From contig JACPOB010000080.1 of assembly GCA_016185145.1 (NCBI GenBank), positions 1 through 64,000 of the forward strand: a DNA stretch of 64,000 bases. The letters are read 5' to 3'. The position numbers were made by a program, and so were the translations under genes. Of this stretch, positions 44,153 to 53,470 are shown piece after piece. Position 1 is the first letter of the stretch. Every line of letters begins with the position of its first letter. Under the pieces are notes generated by a model that worked only from the letters and a program-made list of their open reading frames with translations, was not told the origin of the DNA and did no database searches. This DNA comes from Rhodospirillales bacterium. GTDB lineage: Bacteria > Pseudomonadota > Alphaproteobacteria > Reyranellales > Reyranellaceae.

Positions 44153-45249
44153 GGGAGCGACGAACCCGTAGCGCAGGTTGGATGGATCGCGGCCGCGGCG
44201 TTCGTAGTCGGTCTTGAGCGCGGCGAAGCGATCGTCGCGCCACGCCGCCTTCTTGACCTCGTAGCGGTACATCCTGGCGGAGTTCTCGCCGAAGATGGCG
44301 CGCTTGATCGGACCGTCGGCCGGACCGAGCTCGGCGAAGCCGAACTTCCTGCGCATGTCCTCGGGGATCTCCAGCCGCCGCAGGCCCTCGATCTGCCATT
44401 GCGGCGCGCCGGTCCACACGGCGTCGGTGCCCCACACGATATGGTCGGCGCCCATGCCCTTCACGAGCTGGCCCATCAGGGCGGCGCAGAGGCGCGGCTC
44501 GGTCACCGTGGTCTGGGCGAAGATCTGGCCAAGGTCGGCATAGACGTTGCTGACACCGTACTTGCCCGGGATCTCGGCGAGATCGGTCGTCCATTCGATG
44601 CGGCCGGTCTTCTCGAACTGGGCATAGCCCTCGGCCGACGCGCCCGGCGCGCCGGTCCAGCGGAAGGCGGAGTGGTAGATCACGAAGCGGATGTTCGGCC
44701 AGTCCTTGGCCGCCTTGCCGACGTCGTCGACCGTGGCGTAGGGCGTGAGATGCGGCCAGCGCTTCTCGACCGAAGTCGGATAGAGGCCCTTGTGCACGCA
44801 GACGATGTCGTAGCCCGCCTTCACGATCTTCTCGTAGAAGGGATAGACCAGCTTCTCGTCGTCCATGCGCCAGGGATGGCGCGCCAGATCCTTGTTGGTG
44901 TTGTCGCCGACGGTGTAGCCCTTCCATGAATCGGGCTTGAGGGTGGCGATGCACTTGTCGACCTCGTCCATCCAGCCGTCGTAAGCGGTCCGTAGACCTC
45001 GTTCATGGCGACGAACGCCGTCGCCATGCCGGCGGCGGTCTGGAAGAAACGGCGGCGCGGCAGGCCGTTCTTCCTGCCGTACTCGTCGCCGAGCGCGTTC
45101 ATGCGCGCCTCGACCTTCTTCTGCCGCTCGGTCTGCGGCACCGGCATGAACTCGTCGCTCGACACGACCTGCGTCGGCACGGGAGTCGCACTGTCGATCA
45201 GGCGGGCCGGGGAAACGCTTGCACGTTCTTCGTCGCTCAACATGCCCAT
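44147..45249 (-). pseudogene. Amidohydrolase-2 family gene with internal deletion and frameshift
   Basis: The 5' part starts at ATG 45249 (GGAGG six bases upstream) and reads through ERQKKVEARMNALGDEYGRK and RRRFFQTAAGMATAFVAMNEVYG. The 3' part, in another frame from about 44985, reads YDGWMDEVDKCIATLKPDSWKGYTVGDNTNKDLARHPWRMDD and continues to a normal end at 44147 with GADHIVWGTDAVWTGAPQWQIEGLRRLEIPEDM. Full-length relatives, from memory, carry roughly a hundred further residues between these parts. The missing portion includes the N-terminal metal-binding MDMHTH-like motif. The gene is therefore almost certainly non-functional as written. It was probably co-transcribed with the upstream monooxygenase and SDR genes, although a repeat lies between. 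Confidence 0.75.
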
Positions 45250-45297
45250 GGCCATCCTCCAGGCAGTAGCGCGGAAGCGGGGCTGTTATCAGCCTCC

Positions 45298-45439
45298 TCC
45301 CCCGTCTTACGGGGGAGGGTAGGGAGGGGGCGAGCCTCCGTCCAGATGCGCGAGAATTACAGATCATCTGATCTGCAATCTCACATATCGTTTTTGCGGC
45401 CTTCCCCCTCCCGACCTCCCCCGTAAGACGGGGGAGGAG
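45298..45439. repeat. Palindromic intergenic repeat, family E, copy 1
   Basis: Outer arms CCTCCCCCGTCTTACGGGGG and its mirrored counterpart CCCCCGTAAGACGGGGGAGG enclose CCCTCC/GGAGGG words. A central inverted repeat CAGATCA-TC-TGATCTG lies at 45360-45375. The same architecture occurs at 61044-61190. The element separates the monooxygenase gene from the amidohydrolase pseudogene. Confidence 0.8.
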
Positions 45440-45455
45440 GACGAAGAACGGAGAC

Positions 45456-46619
45456 TCAGCGGAACCGCGGCATCACCTTGGTCCAGAAGGTCTCGATGGA
45501 TTTCATCAGGATCGGGTGTGGAACAAGGGCATTGTACGTGTAGCAGAAGACCCAATCGACGGGCTGGCGTTTCTGCTGGGTCTCCATGGCCCGCAGCACC
45601 GTGTCGACGGTGCCGACATAGGCGTAGCCCATGGCGATCACCTCCTCGGCCGTCGGGAACTTGCCGGTCTGCGGGTCCTGCATGCCGCGGCGGAAGCCGA
45701 ACGGCTCGAACCAGGCGCGGCCGGAGAACTGGCCGGAATCGCGCCACAGCGCCTTCGCCTCCTCGTCCGTGTCGCAGATGATGACGTCGCGCAGCACGCC
45801 GACGCCCTGCCCCTTGGGCTTGCCCGAAACCTCCGAATAGACGCTGTAGAGCTTCTCCTCGTAGACCGGCAGCATGGGCGGCAGGATGGGGGTGATGCCC
45901 TCCTGGGCGCAGAAACGCACGGTGTTCTCCGAGCTGGCGAACGGCTGGAACAGCGGCGGATGCGGCTTCTGCAACGGCTTGGGGACCACGCCGACTGCCG
46001 TGAGCACGCCGTCCTTCACGCCCTTGCCCCACTTCTCCGTGGTGTCGAGCGTCCACGGCGTGGGGCCGGCCGGCACCTTCCAGAACTTGCCGTCGAAGGT
46101 CAGCATCTCCTCGGTCCAGCACTTCTTGACGATGCGGAAATTCTCCTCGAAGGCCAGCCGATTGGCGTTGTCGATCTCGTCGTGCTGATTGGGCAGCGCA
46201 CCATGGATGCCGTGGGTCTGCTGCGCCATGACATCGACCCAGCGTCGCTGATAGCCGCGTGCGAAGCCGGCGTTGGCCCGCCCGCCGGTCATGTGGTCGA
46301 GCATGGCGATGTCTTCGGCGACGCGGATCGGATTGCTGGCCGGCAGCACGATGCCGAGCTGGCCGACGCGGATGCGCTTGGTCTGCATCGCGAAGTAGAG
46401 GTCGAGCAGCACCGGGTTGTTGGAGAGCTCGAAGCCCTCGATATGGAAGTGATGCTCGGTGAAGCTCACCGAATCGTAGCCGAGCTCGTCGCCGAGCTTT
46501 ATCTGCTCGGTGAGCTCTTTCAGCATGCGTTGGTAGTAGTGCGGGTTCATGCCGGCCATGCCGGCTTCGATCTCAGCGCGGCTGCCGATGCTCGGCAGAT
46601 AGAACAGCGAAGCCTTCAT
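45456..46619 (-). CDS. Luciferase-like (LLM) flavin monooxygenase
   Basis: A 387-residue bacterial-luciferase-like protein. Typical segments are GYDSVSFTEHHFHIEGFELSNNP, RIRVGQLGIVLPASNPIRVAEDIAMLDHMTGGRANAGFARGYQRRWVDVM and LFQPFASSENTVRFCAQEG. This wording is that of LLM oxygenases found with amidohydrolase-2 genes, exactly the neighbour here. Its ATG follows directly on the TAG of the SDR gene, so they are one operon. The substrate is not known. Confidence 0.88.
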   Translation of the reverse strand: MKASLFYLPSIGSRAEIEAGMAGMNPHYYQRMLKELTEQIKLGDELGYDSVSFTEHHFHIEGFELSNNPVLLDLYFAMQTKRIRVGQLGIVLPASNPIRVAEDIAMLDHMTGGRANAGFARGYQRRWVDVMAQQTHGIHGALPNQHDEIDNANRLAFEENFRIVKKCWTEEMLTFDGKFWKVPAGPTPWTLDTTEKWGKGVKDGVLTAVGVVPKPLQKPHPPLFQPFASSENTVRFCAQEGITPILPPMLPVYEEKLYSVYSEVSGKPKGQGVGVLRDVIICDTDEEAKALWRDSGQFSGRAWFEPFGFRRGMQDPQTGKFPTAEEVIAMGYAYVGTVDTVLRAMETQQKRQPVDWVFCYTYNALVPHPILMKSIETFWTKVMPRFR

Positions 46620-47402
46620 CTAATTTCCTTTCGGGGTCGCGGCCACGCCGGGCGCATGGTTGAGGATGGAACGGGTGAGCCCGCCATCGACCACCAGCGA
46701 CTGGGCGGTGATGTAGCTGGCGGCGGGGCTCAGCAGGAAGGCGATGACATCGGCGATGTCGGCCGGCGTGGCGATCCGGCCGAGCGGCACGATGCCGGCG
46801 CGCGCCCGGGCCAGCTTGGGCTGGCTGTAGATCGCCTCGGTCATCGAGGTGTGCACGAAGCCCGGACAGACGGCATTGGCGCGGATGCCGTCGGGCGCCC
46901 ACTCCATGGCCATCATCTCGGTCAGCATGATCAGCGCCGCCTTGGCCGGGCTGTAGGCGCCCGTCGGAAGCTGCGGCATGACGCCGGACATCGACGACAC
47001 GTTGACGATGGCGCCCTTGGACTTGCGCAGGTGCGGATGCGCGGCCTTGGCCAGCAGCCAGTTGGCGCGCAGGTTGATGTTGAACAGGCGGTCCCAGGCC
47101 TCGACCTCGAGGTCGACCAGCTTCGCCGGCGCCGTGATGCCGGCATTGCCGACGATGGCGTCGATGCCGCCCATCGCCTTGGCGGCCGCGTCGATCACCT
47201 TGGCCGGTTCCTTGGGCTTCGCCATGTCGGCCCGCAGCGTCTTCACCTTGCAGCCCGCGCTGCGCAGCTCGGCGGCAAGGGTTTCGAGCTCGTCGAGATA
47301 GGCCACGTCGCACAGCGTCAGCGCCTGGGCGCCGTCGGCTACGAGCTTCAGAGCCGTGGCACGGCCGATGCCTCGGCTGGCGCCGGTGATCACGACCCGC
47401 AT
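46620..47402 (-). CDS. Short-chain dehydrogenase/reductase
   Basis: A 260-residue classical SDR. It has the cofactor motif TGASRGIG at residues 7-14, NAG in VGNAGITAPAK, the catalytic Ser in NVSSMSGV and Y-x-x-x-K in GAYSPAKAAL. The C-terminal SYITAQSLVVDGGLTRS is the usual ending. The start has AGGAAAC immediately upstream. It is the first gene of an SDR, monooxygenase and (broken) amidohydrolase operon. The acidic residue after strand 2 (LCDVAYLDE) suggests NAD preference. Confidence 0.9.
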   Translation of the reverse strand: MRVVITGASRGIGRATALKLVADGAQALTLCDVAYLDELETLAAELRSAGCKVKTLRADMAKPKEPAKVIDAAAKAMGGIDAIVGNAGITAPAKLVDLEVEAWDRLFNINLRANWLLAKAAHPHLRKSKGAIVNVSSMSGVMPQLPTGAYSPAKAALIMLTEMMAMEWAPDGIRANAVCPGFVHTSMTEAIYSQPKLARARAGIVPLGRIATPADIADVIAFLLSPAASYITAQSLVVDGGLTRSILNHAPGVAATPKGN

Positions 47403-47472
47403 GTTTCCTCCCGTCTTATGGGACGGAGGGTGGCACGGTTCCCGGCTTGGGGTCGATCCTGCCTTCGCCGGG

Positions 47473-47880
47473 TCAACTTTCCTTGCGAAACGGGTTGGAG
47501 ATGCGCAGGCGACCGTCGATCACGATGCCGTCCCGCATATCCTCCGACCACAGCGTGTCGCTGCCAGCCTGAAGCGCAGATGCCACGATCAGGGCATCGA
47601 ATATCGAATAGCCATAACGCTCGGCTATGCGCAAAGCCTCGTCGTGTGTCGCAAGGTCGAGCGCGAGGATCGTCGGGCAAAGCACCCGCAACTCCGAGAT
47701 GGCCTCAGCAACCTCTGGCCAATCCATGCCGAGCTTGCGCCGCGCGACGTTCGTGAATTCATTGAGCACTTGCACGCTGATGACCGGCCTGGTCTGCAGC
47801 AAGGTCTGCGCAACGGCAGCTCGTCTATCCGCCGTGAAGGCGTAGACCAAGACATTGCTGTCCAGGAAGTCGGCCGCCAT
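47473..47880 (-). CDS. vapC: VapC-type PIN-domain toxin
   Basis: A 135-residue PIN-domain protein. The acidic metal-binding residues are in FLDSNVLVYAF (D7), LNEFTNVARR (Glu), IFDALIVASA (Asp) and LWSEDMRDG. VapC toxins cleave tRNA or rRNA to arrest translation. It lies 5 bases downstream of the AbrB-type antitoxin gene, the standard vapBC order. Confidence 0.9.
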   Translation of the reverse strand: MAADFLDSNVLVYAFTADRRAAVAQTLLQTRPVISVQVLNEFTNVARRKLGMDWPEVAEAISELRVLCPTILALDLATHDEALRIAERYGYSIFDALIVASALQAGSDTLWSEDMRDGIVIDGRLRISNPFRKES

Positions 47881-47885
47881 CGGCC

Positions 47886-48116
47886 CTACCGGGCGTTGGC
47901 CTCATCGCGGTCGAACTTCCAGTCAGGCGGCAATTCCTTGCGGAAGGCCTGGATCCGCTTGAGCGCCCGTTCGCGGCTGCGGTCCCTGGCAATATCGAAG
48001 GCACGTTCGCCGACGACATGGACCTCGACCTCATCACCTTCCTTGAGCTTCAGCGCCTCGACGACCGACGCAGGAAGTCGAATGGCAAGGCTATTGCCCC
48101 ACTTGGAAACCTGCAT
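47886..48116 (-). CDS. vapB: VapB-type antitoxin (AbrB/SpoVT domain)
   Basis: A 76-residue protein. Residues 1-45 (MQVSKWGNSLAIRLPASVVEALKLKEGDEVEV) are the swapped-hairpin AbrB DNA-binding domain of antitoxins. The basic C-terminal tail would bind the toxin. It lies just upstream of vapC, and a perfect inverted repeat precedes it, so the complex probably represses its own promoter. Confidence 0.9.
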   Translation of the reverse strand: MQVSKWGNSLAIRLPASVVEALKLKEGDEVEVHVVGERAFDIARDRSRERALKRIQAFRKELPPDWKFDRDEANAR

Positions 48117-48129
48117 TTGATGCCTCTAT

Positions 48130-48153
48130 GATATACAAGACAATATGTATATC
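48130..48153. promoter_or_regulatory. Probable vapBC operator
   Basis: GATATACA (48130-48137) and TGTATATC (48146-48153) are perfect 8-bp arms with an 8-base spacer, 13 bases upstream of the vapB start codon. The AT-rich sequence stands out in this GC-rich region and overlaps the expected promoter. Confidence 0.7.
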
Positions 48154-48166
48154 CAGGTCGATGTCG

Positions 48167-49612
48167 TCAAGCCGGCGGCACCGTCCCTGCTTTGGGGTCG
48201 ATGGGCAGGAGCTTGTGCAGGCCGACGATATTTTCGTAAAGCGCCGCGGCCTGCAGCAACGCCGCCTCGCCGCGCGGCTTGCCGACGAGTTGCAGGCCGA
48301 CGGGCCGGCCGTACTGGTCGAAGCCGCACGGGACGGCGATGGCGGGACCGCCGGTCACGGTGATGGCCGAGTTCAACGTCGAGCCGCCCATGTAGTTGTC
48401 GAGCTTCCTGCCGTTGATGATGGTGGGCGCGCGCAGGTTGACGTCGAAGGCGCCCGTCGGCGCACCGGGTGTCACCAACAGGTCGTACGTCTGGAAGAAC
48501 TCGGCCATGCGCCGGAACAACGCGGCGCGCTCGCGTTCAGCCCAGGCGAGCCGGCTGGCGCTCTGCTTGAGACCGAGCTCGGTGTTCCAGATGATATCCG
48601 GCTTGATCTTGTCGCGATGCTGCTGGATCTGGAGCTCGCGATCGACGACGAACTGCTGGCTGCGCAGCACCATGAACACGTCGTCGGCCGCACCGAAGTC
48701 CGGCGATACCTCCTCGACGATGCAGCCGATTTCCTCGAAACGTCGAACCATCCTTGATGTGATGTCCCGAATCTCGCGGTCGACCTCACAGATGCCGCCG
48801 AGGTCGGCCGTCCAGGCGATACGCCGGGGCGCGACCGGACGGGCCACCGCTGCGCTGAACGAAGCGCACGGCGCATCGAACGTCATGGCGTCCTGAGAGC
48901 AGAAGCCCGCCATTGCATCGAGGAAAAGCGCGAGGTCGGGCACGTTGCGCGCCATCGGCCCCTGTACTGACTGTGGCGACCAGAGATTGTTCGACGTGCC
49001 GCGGGTGACGCGGCCGGGCGACGGACGCAGGCCGACGACCGAGCAATAGGTGCCGGGCCGACGCAGCGAGCCGCCGTGATCCGAGCCGTGCGCCAGCCAG
49101 ACTTCGCCGGTCGCCAGCGACACCGCGCCGCCTCCGGTCGACCCGCCGCAGGTCAGCGAGGTGTTCCAGGGATTGAGCGTGCGGCCGAACACCTCGTTGA
49201 AGGTGCTGCCGCCGGCGCCGAACTCCGGCGTGTTGGACTTGGCGACAACGACGCCGCCCTTGCGCTCGATGCGCTCGACCAGGGGATGCGACCTGGCCGG
49301 CACATGGTTGGCGTACAAGGGCGAGCCGTAGGTGGTACGCACGCCCGCGACATCGGTCAGGTCCTTGATCGAGACCGGGAGACCGGCGAGCCAGCCTGCT
49401 TCGCCGGAGGCTTCGCAGGCCGAGCCCTGCATGATGCGCTTGGCGTGGTCGCGAGCGCGGTCGAAGCACACGGTCGGGAGCGCGTTGACGGCGGGCTCGA
49501 CCTCGGCGGTGCGTTTGGCCGAGGCCTCGATGAGGTCGAGAGGCGAGATCTCCTTCTTCTTCAGTAGGGACACGGCCTCGACAGCCGACAGACGCCACAG
49601 TTCGCCACTCAT
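48167..49612 (-). CDS. Amidase signature-family hydrolase
   Basis: A 481-residue amidase-signature enzyme. The catalytic Lys is in LPVSIKDLTDVAGVRTTYGS at about residue 82. The cis-Ser region is CGGSTGGGAVSLATGEVWLA and the nucleophile Ser lies in GSDHGGSLRRPG. The usual GGSSGGSA is here GGSTGGGA, which keeps a Ser in the cis-Ser place. It hydrolyses an amide, and the closest described relatives range from indoleacetamide hydrolase to GatA-like enzymes. It is not a GatA subunit because no GatB or GatC is present. It lies upstream of vapBC on the other side of the operator but on the same strand. Confidence 0.88.
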   Translation of the reverse strand: MSGELWRLSAVEAVSLLKKKEISPLDLIEASAKRTAEVEPAVNALPTVCFDRARDHAKRIMQGSACEASGEAGWLAGLPVSIKDLTDVAGVRTTYGSPLYANHVPARSHPLVERIERKGGVVVAKSNTPEFGAGGSTFNEVFGRTLNPWNTSLTCGGSTGGGAVSLATGEVWLAHGSDHGGSLRRPGTYCSVVGLRPSPGRVTRGTSNNLWSPQSVQGPMARNVPDLALFLDAMAGFCSQDAMTFDAPCASFSAAVARPVAPRRIAWTADLGGICEVDREIRDITSRMVRRFEEIGCIVEEVSPDFGAADDVFMVLRSQQFVVDRELQIQQHRDKIKPDIIWNTELGLKQSASRLAWAERERAALFRRMAEFFQTYDLLVTPGAPTGAFDVNLRAPTIINGRKLDNYMGGSTLNSAITVTGGPAIAVPCGFDQYGRPVGLQLVGKPRGEAALLQAAALYENIVGLHKLLPIDPKAGTVPPA

Positions 49613-49641
49613 GTTTCACCTCTGCCGGCAGTTTGCCAGCT

Positions 49642-51231
49642 TCAGATCGGCGTGATCGAGCGGAATTTGGGTGGATGATCGTGCGGGCGGCGCGGCTGCG
49701 CCGAGTCGAGGATCTCGGCCAGGCGGCGGCGGGTGTCGCGCGGGTCGATGATGTCGTCGATGCCGAATCCTTCAGCCGCGCGCAGGGCGCCGATGCGGGA
49801 CCGCGTCTCGTCGATCATCTGCTGGCGGCGGGCGGCCGGATCGGTTGCCGCCTCGTATTCCTTGCGGAAGGCGACGTCGATCGCGCCTTCGATCGACATG
49901 GCGCAGATTTCCGCGGACGGCCAGGCGAGGCAGGCATCGGCCGAGAAGCTGCGGCCGCCGCACATGGCGAAATAGCCGAGGCCGTAGCCCTTGCGCAGCA
50001 CGACGGAGACGCGCGGCACCGAGGCGTGGCCCCATTCGAACACCAGCTTGGCGCTGCGGCGACCGAGGCTCGTCCGCTCCGCGCTCGAGCCGATGGAGAA
50101 GCCCGGCACGTCGACGAAGGAGACGATCGGCAGGCCGAAGGCATCGCACAGGGCGATGAAATGAGCGCCCTTGTCGCAGGCGTCGCTGTTGATCATGCCG
50201 CCCAGCCGGAGCGGCTGGTTGGCGATGAAGCCGACCGGCCGGCCGCCCAGCCGCGCCAGGGCCGTCACCATGTTGCCGGCGAAGGTCGGCTTCAGCTCGA
50301 AGTAGCTGCCGACGTCGGCGAGCTCGCGCAGCACCTTGCGCACGTCGTATGCCTTGCGTGTCGAGACCGGCACCAGGTCGAGGAGCGAGTCCGGCAGCCG
50401 CGCCAGCGGCCGCGGCTCGTCGACGATCTGCTGCGGCGCCCGCGCATTGCCCGGCAAGTAGGACAGGAAGCGGCGCGCCGCGGCAAAGGCCTCGTCCTCG
50501 CTGTCGACGCCGAGATCGGCGATGCCCTGGCGGTCGACCTGCACCTCGGCGCCGCCCAGCTCCATGGCGTCGACCTCCTCGCCGGTCGCGGCCTTCACCA
50601 GCGCCGGGCCGGCGATGCCCATGGTCGAGAGCCCGCGCACCATGACCACGAGATCGGCCATGCCGGCGTAGTTGGTCGGGCCGGCGAAGCCTGCGCCCAG
50701 CATCAGCGCCACCATGGGCACCCAGCCCGAGGCGCGGGCGAAGTTGTGGAAGGTTGTGTTGGCATTGGCGAAGTGGCGCGCGTCCTGGCCGTCCTGGATG
50801 CGATGGCCGCCGCCGTCGAGGATCATGACCAGCGGCAGGCCGCGCGTGATGGCGACCTGCAGCGCGCGCTGGATCTTGGCGCTCCCCAGCCGGCCGATGC
50901 TGCCGCCGTGCACCGAGAAGTCCTGCGAGAACACCACGACCGGACGGCCGTCAATCAGCGCCGTGCCTGTGACCACGCCGTCGGCCGGCGAGGCCGTGCG
51001 CACGGGAAACTTCTCGGCGCCGATGCCGTCGTCCTCGGCTGTTACGAGCCCGCCGGTCTCGCTGAACGAGTCGGGCTCGACCAGGCGTGCGATGCGCTCG
51101 CGGGCGCTCAGCCGACCGCGCTTGGCGAGCTTTTCCATGGCGCTCTGACGCGCGGCGTCACTCAGCGTGCTGCGCACGGCGTCCACGCGATCGATCAGGT
51201 CGCGCATGGTGGGAGGATTGGTGGTCGACAT
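49642..51231 (-). CDS. Acyl-CoA carboxylase carboxyltransferase subunit
   Basis: A 529-residue member of the propionyl/methylcrotonyl-CoA carboxylase beta family. It has GRLSARERIARLVEPDSFSE near the N-terminus, DGVVTGTALIDGRPVVVFSQDFSVHGGSIG, and the C-terminal domain with GGMINSDACDKGAHFIALCDAFGLPIVSFVDVPGF. It transfers carboxyl from biotin to an acyl-CoA. It follows the acyl-CoA ligase gene by 8 bases with GGAGAG in between. A free biotin carrier is encoded at 54553 across a divergent promoter. The biotin carboxylase subunit is not in the window. Confidence 0.9.
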   Translation of the reverse strand: MSTTNPPTMRDLIDRVDAVRSTLSDAARQSAMEKLAKRGRLSARERIARLVEPDSFSETGGLVTAEDDGIGAEKFPVRTASPADGVVTGTALIDGRPVVVFSQDFSVHGGSIGRLGSAKIQRALQVAITRGLPLVMILDGGGHRIQDGQDARHFANANTTFHNFARASGWVPMVALMLGAGFAGPTNYAGMADLVVMVRGLSTMGIAGPALVKAATGEEVDAMELGGAEVQVDRQGIADLGVDSEDEAFAAARRFLSYLPGNARAPQQIVDEPRPLARLPDSLLDLVPVSTRKAYDVRKVLRELADVGSYFELKPTFAGNMVTALARLGGRPVGFIANQPLRLGGMINSDACDKGAHFIALCDAFGLPIVSFVDVPGFSIGSSAERTSLGRRSAKLVFEWGHASVPRVSVVLRKGYGLGYFAMCGGRSFSADACLAWPSAEICAMSIEGAIDVAFRKEYEAATDPAARRQQMIDETRSRIGALRAAEGFGIDDIIDPRDTRRRLAEILDSAQPRRPHDHPPKFRSITPI

Positions 51232-51239
51232 GATCTCTC

Positions 51240-52829
51240 CTAGCCGGAGGCTTTGGCCAGCCGCTCGCGGCGCACGCGAATGCCGGCGGCTTCGCGGTCC
51301 CAGGTGTCCGGCGTGACACCGTCGGCGCGCAGCAGGTTCTTCTGCACCTTCTGCGTCGGGGTCTTGGGCAGCTCGGGCAGCACGCGCACGTAGCGCGGCA
51401 CCATGAAGTGCGGCATGCGCGGCACGAGGAAGCCAAGCAACTCGACGGGATCGACCGCGTGGCCCTCGACCGGCGCCACGACCGCCAGCACCTCGTCCTC
51501 GCCGTGCTCCGAAGGCACCGCTACGGCGGCGGCCTCGCGCACCGCGGGATGCGCCATCAGCTCGGCCTCGACCTCGAACGACGAGATGTTCTCGCCGCGA
51601 CGGCGGATCGCGTCCTTCAGCCGGTCGACGAAGAAGAAGTTGCCGTCCTGGTCGCGGCGGAAGGCGTCGCCGGTATGGAACCAGCCGTTGCGCCAGGCCC
51701 GCGCCGTGGCCTCGGGATTGTTGTGGTAGCCGTGATTCATGGTCCACGGCGTGTCGGCACGCAGCATCAGCTCGCCGATCGCGCCCGGCGCCACCTCGCA
51801 GTCGTTGTCGTCGACGATGCGCGCCTCGATGCCCTCGCGCGGCCGTCCGCAGGTCCCGCGCACTGCGGGATTGCGCTCCGACACCAGCGGCCAGGACGTC
51901 TCGGTCATGTTGAAGGTCGTGTAGACGTCGACGCCGAAACGGTCGGCGAAGGCCTGGGCGTCGTCGCTGAGCGGCACCAGCACGACCTTCCGCAGCGTGT
52001 GCTGGCGATCGCCGGGGCCGGGCGGCAGCTTCAGCAGGAACGGCACCATGGCACCGAGCAGCGTCAGGCAGGTCGTGCCGGTGGCGCGCACCGTGTCCCA
52101 GAAGCTGTTGGTGTTGAAGGACTCGACCAGGGCGATCGAGCCGCCCTTGACCAGCATGCGATAGATCGCACCGGTGCCGCCGGCATGGAACAGCGGCAGG
52201 TTCACCATGTTGCGATCGTCGGCCGTCGCCGCATAGAAGGCATTGGCTGCCGAAGCCGCGTGGAGGTAGGAGCAGAGGACGCCCTTCGACGGACCGGTGG
52301 TGCCCGACGTGTAGATCACCGACTGGGTATCCCACGGCATGACCTCGCGCTCGGTCGGCGTCGGCGCCCGACCGGCGGCGCGCAGCGACTCCAGACCGGT
52401 GATGGCGACCCGCCGTTCGAGCCTGTCACAATCGATGGCATCGAGGCGCGGCAGCAGGTCGGGATGGCCGACGATCAGCCGGGCGCTCGAGCTTTTCACG
52501 GCATGTTCGAGGATCTGGCCGCGATAGGCGAGGTTCAGCGGCACGTAGATCGCGCCGACATAGTTGACGGCGAACCAGATGCGGAGCGCGTCCGGACCGT
52601 TGGGCAGCCAAGTCAGCACGGTCTCGCCCTGGCGAACGCCTTCGCCCTGCAGCGCCGCCGCCGTCTCGCGGACATGGCGCTGCAGCTCGGCGTAGGTCCA
52701 GGTGGCGCCGGTGTCGGCGAACTGCACGAACACCTTGTCCGGCGTCTCGCGGGCACGGCGATCGAGCAGCGGCCGCAGCACGCAGTCCTCGGGTGACGGA
52801 ATGCGCGGATCGCGCCAGGTGGTGGTCAT
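51240..52829 (-). CDS. AMP-forming acyl-CoA synthetase/ligase
   Basis: A 529-residue ANL-superfamily ligase. The P-loop is VIYTSGTTGPSKGV at about residues 170-183. The A5 region is TTFNMTETSWP. The C-terminal hinge is DGNFFFVDRLKDAIRRRGENISSFEVE, and the Lys near the end is in PKTPTQKVQKNLL. It activates a carboxylic acid to its CoA ester; the sequence resembles crotonobetaine/carnitine-CoA ligases in the A3-A8 regions. Its start overlaps the TetR stop as ATGA, and it is followed by a carboxyltransferase that would act on the CoA ester. Confidence 0.9.
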   Translation of the reverse strand: MTTTWRDPRIPSPEDCVLRPLLDRRARETPDKVFVQFADTGATWTYAELQRHVRETAAALQGEGVRQGETVLTWLPNGPDALRIWFAVNYVGAIYVPLNLAYRGQILEHAVKSSSARLIVGHPDLLPRLDAIDCDRLERRVAITGLESLRAAGRAPTPTEREVMPWDTQSVIYTSGTTGPSKGVLCSYLHAASAANAFYAATADDRNMVNLPLFHAGGTGAIYRMLVKGGSIALVESFNTNSFWDTVRATGTTCLTLLGAMVPFLLKLPPGPGDRQHTLRKVVLVPLSDDAQAFADRFGVDVYTTFNMTETSWPLVSERNPAVRGTCGRPREGIEARIVDDNDCEVAPGAIGELMLRADTPWTMNHGYHNNPEATARAWRNGWFHTGDAFRRDQDGNFFFVDRLKDAIRRRGENISSFEVEAELMAHPAVREAAAVAVPSEHGEDEVLAVVAPVEGHAVDPVELLGFLVPRMPHFMVPRYVRVLPELPKTPTQKVQKNLLRADGVTPDTWDREAAGIRVRRERLAKASG

Positions 52830-53458
52830 CGCAAGCCCTCCAGGCGCGACAGCAGGATCGCCTTGGAGCGCGCGAAGTCGGCCGCTGAGCGATCGAGCAG
52901 ATACTGGATGACGAGGCCGCGCATGGCCGCGAGCACGAACCGCGCCTCGCCCTCGCAATCGACGCGCCGGCCGATCTCACCGGCGCGCCGCGCCTCGCGC
53001 AGGTTGGCCGCCAAGCCCTCGCGCCAGCGTCCGGTGACGGCGGCGACATGCGGCTGCAACTCGCTCATCACGAACAGCGATTCGGTATAGACCGAGTACA
53101 GAGCCGCCGTGGAGATGGCGTCGCGATCAACGCTGGCGAGGTGGGCCTCCATGCGCAGCCGCACCGCCTTCATGCCGCTTGCGCCTTTCAAAACGCGCCC
53201 GATGTGGGCCTGGAACCAGCCGTCCATCGCGTCGAGCAGCGCCGTGATCAGCCCGAGCTTGCTGCCGAAGCGCTCGACCGGCAGGCCGCGGCTGTAGCCG
53301 GCGGCGACACCGACATCGGCGAGACTGGTGCCCGACACGCCCCGCTCGGCGAACAGCCGCGCGGCGGCGCGCAGCATGCGCCGGTCGGATTCCTTGCGGC
53401 GCGTCGCCTGGGTGCGGCGCGCCGGGACGAGGGCAGTTTCGTCGGTCGATAGGCTCAT
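52826..53458 (-). CDS. TetR-family transcriptional regulator
   Basis: A 210-residue regulator with the helix-turn-helix at about residues 24-70 (RMLRAAARLFAERGVSGTSLADVGVAAGYSRG) and a helical ligand domain. It is the first gene of the ligase/carboxyltransferase operon and overlaps the ligase by 4 bases. A 10-bp perfect inverted repeat lies 13 bases upstream of the start, in the gap shared with the divergent Bug protein gene. It probably represses both directions until an acyl-CoA or related ligand binds. Confidence 0.9.
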   Translation of the reverse strand: MSLSTDETALVPARRTQATRRKESDRRMLRAAARLFAERGVSGTSLADVGVAAGYSRGLPVERFGSKLGLITALLDAMDGWFQAHIGRVLKGASGMKAVRLRMEAHLASVDRDAISTAALYSVYTESLFVMSELQPHVAAVTGRWREGLAANLREARRAGEIGRRVDCEGEARFVLAAMRGLVIQYLLDRSAADFARSKAILLSRLEGLR

Positions 53459-53470
53459 GCGGGCTTCCTC

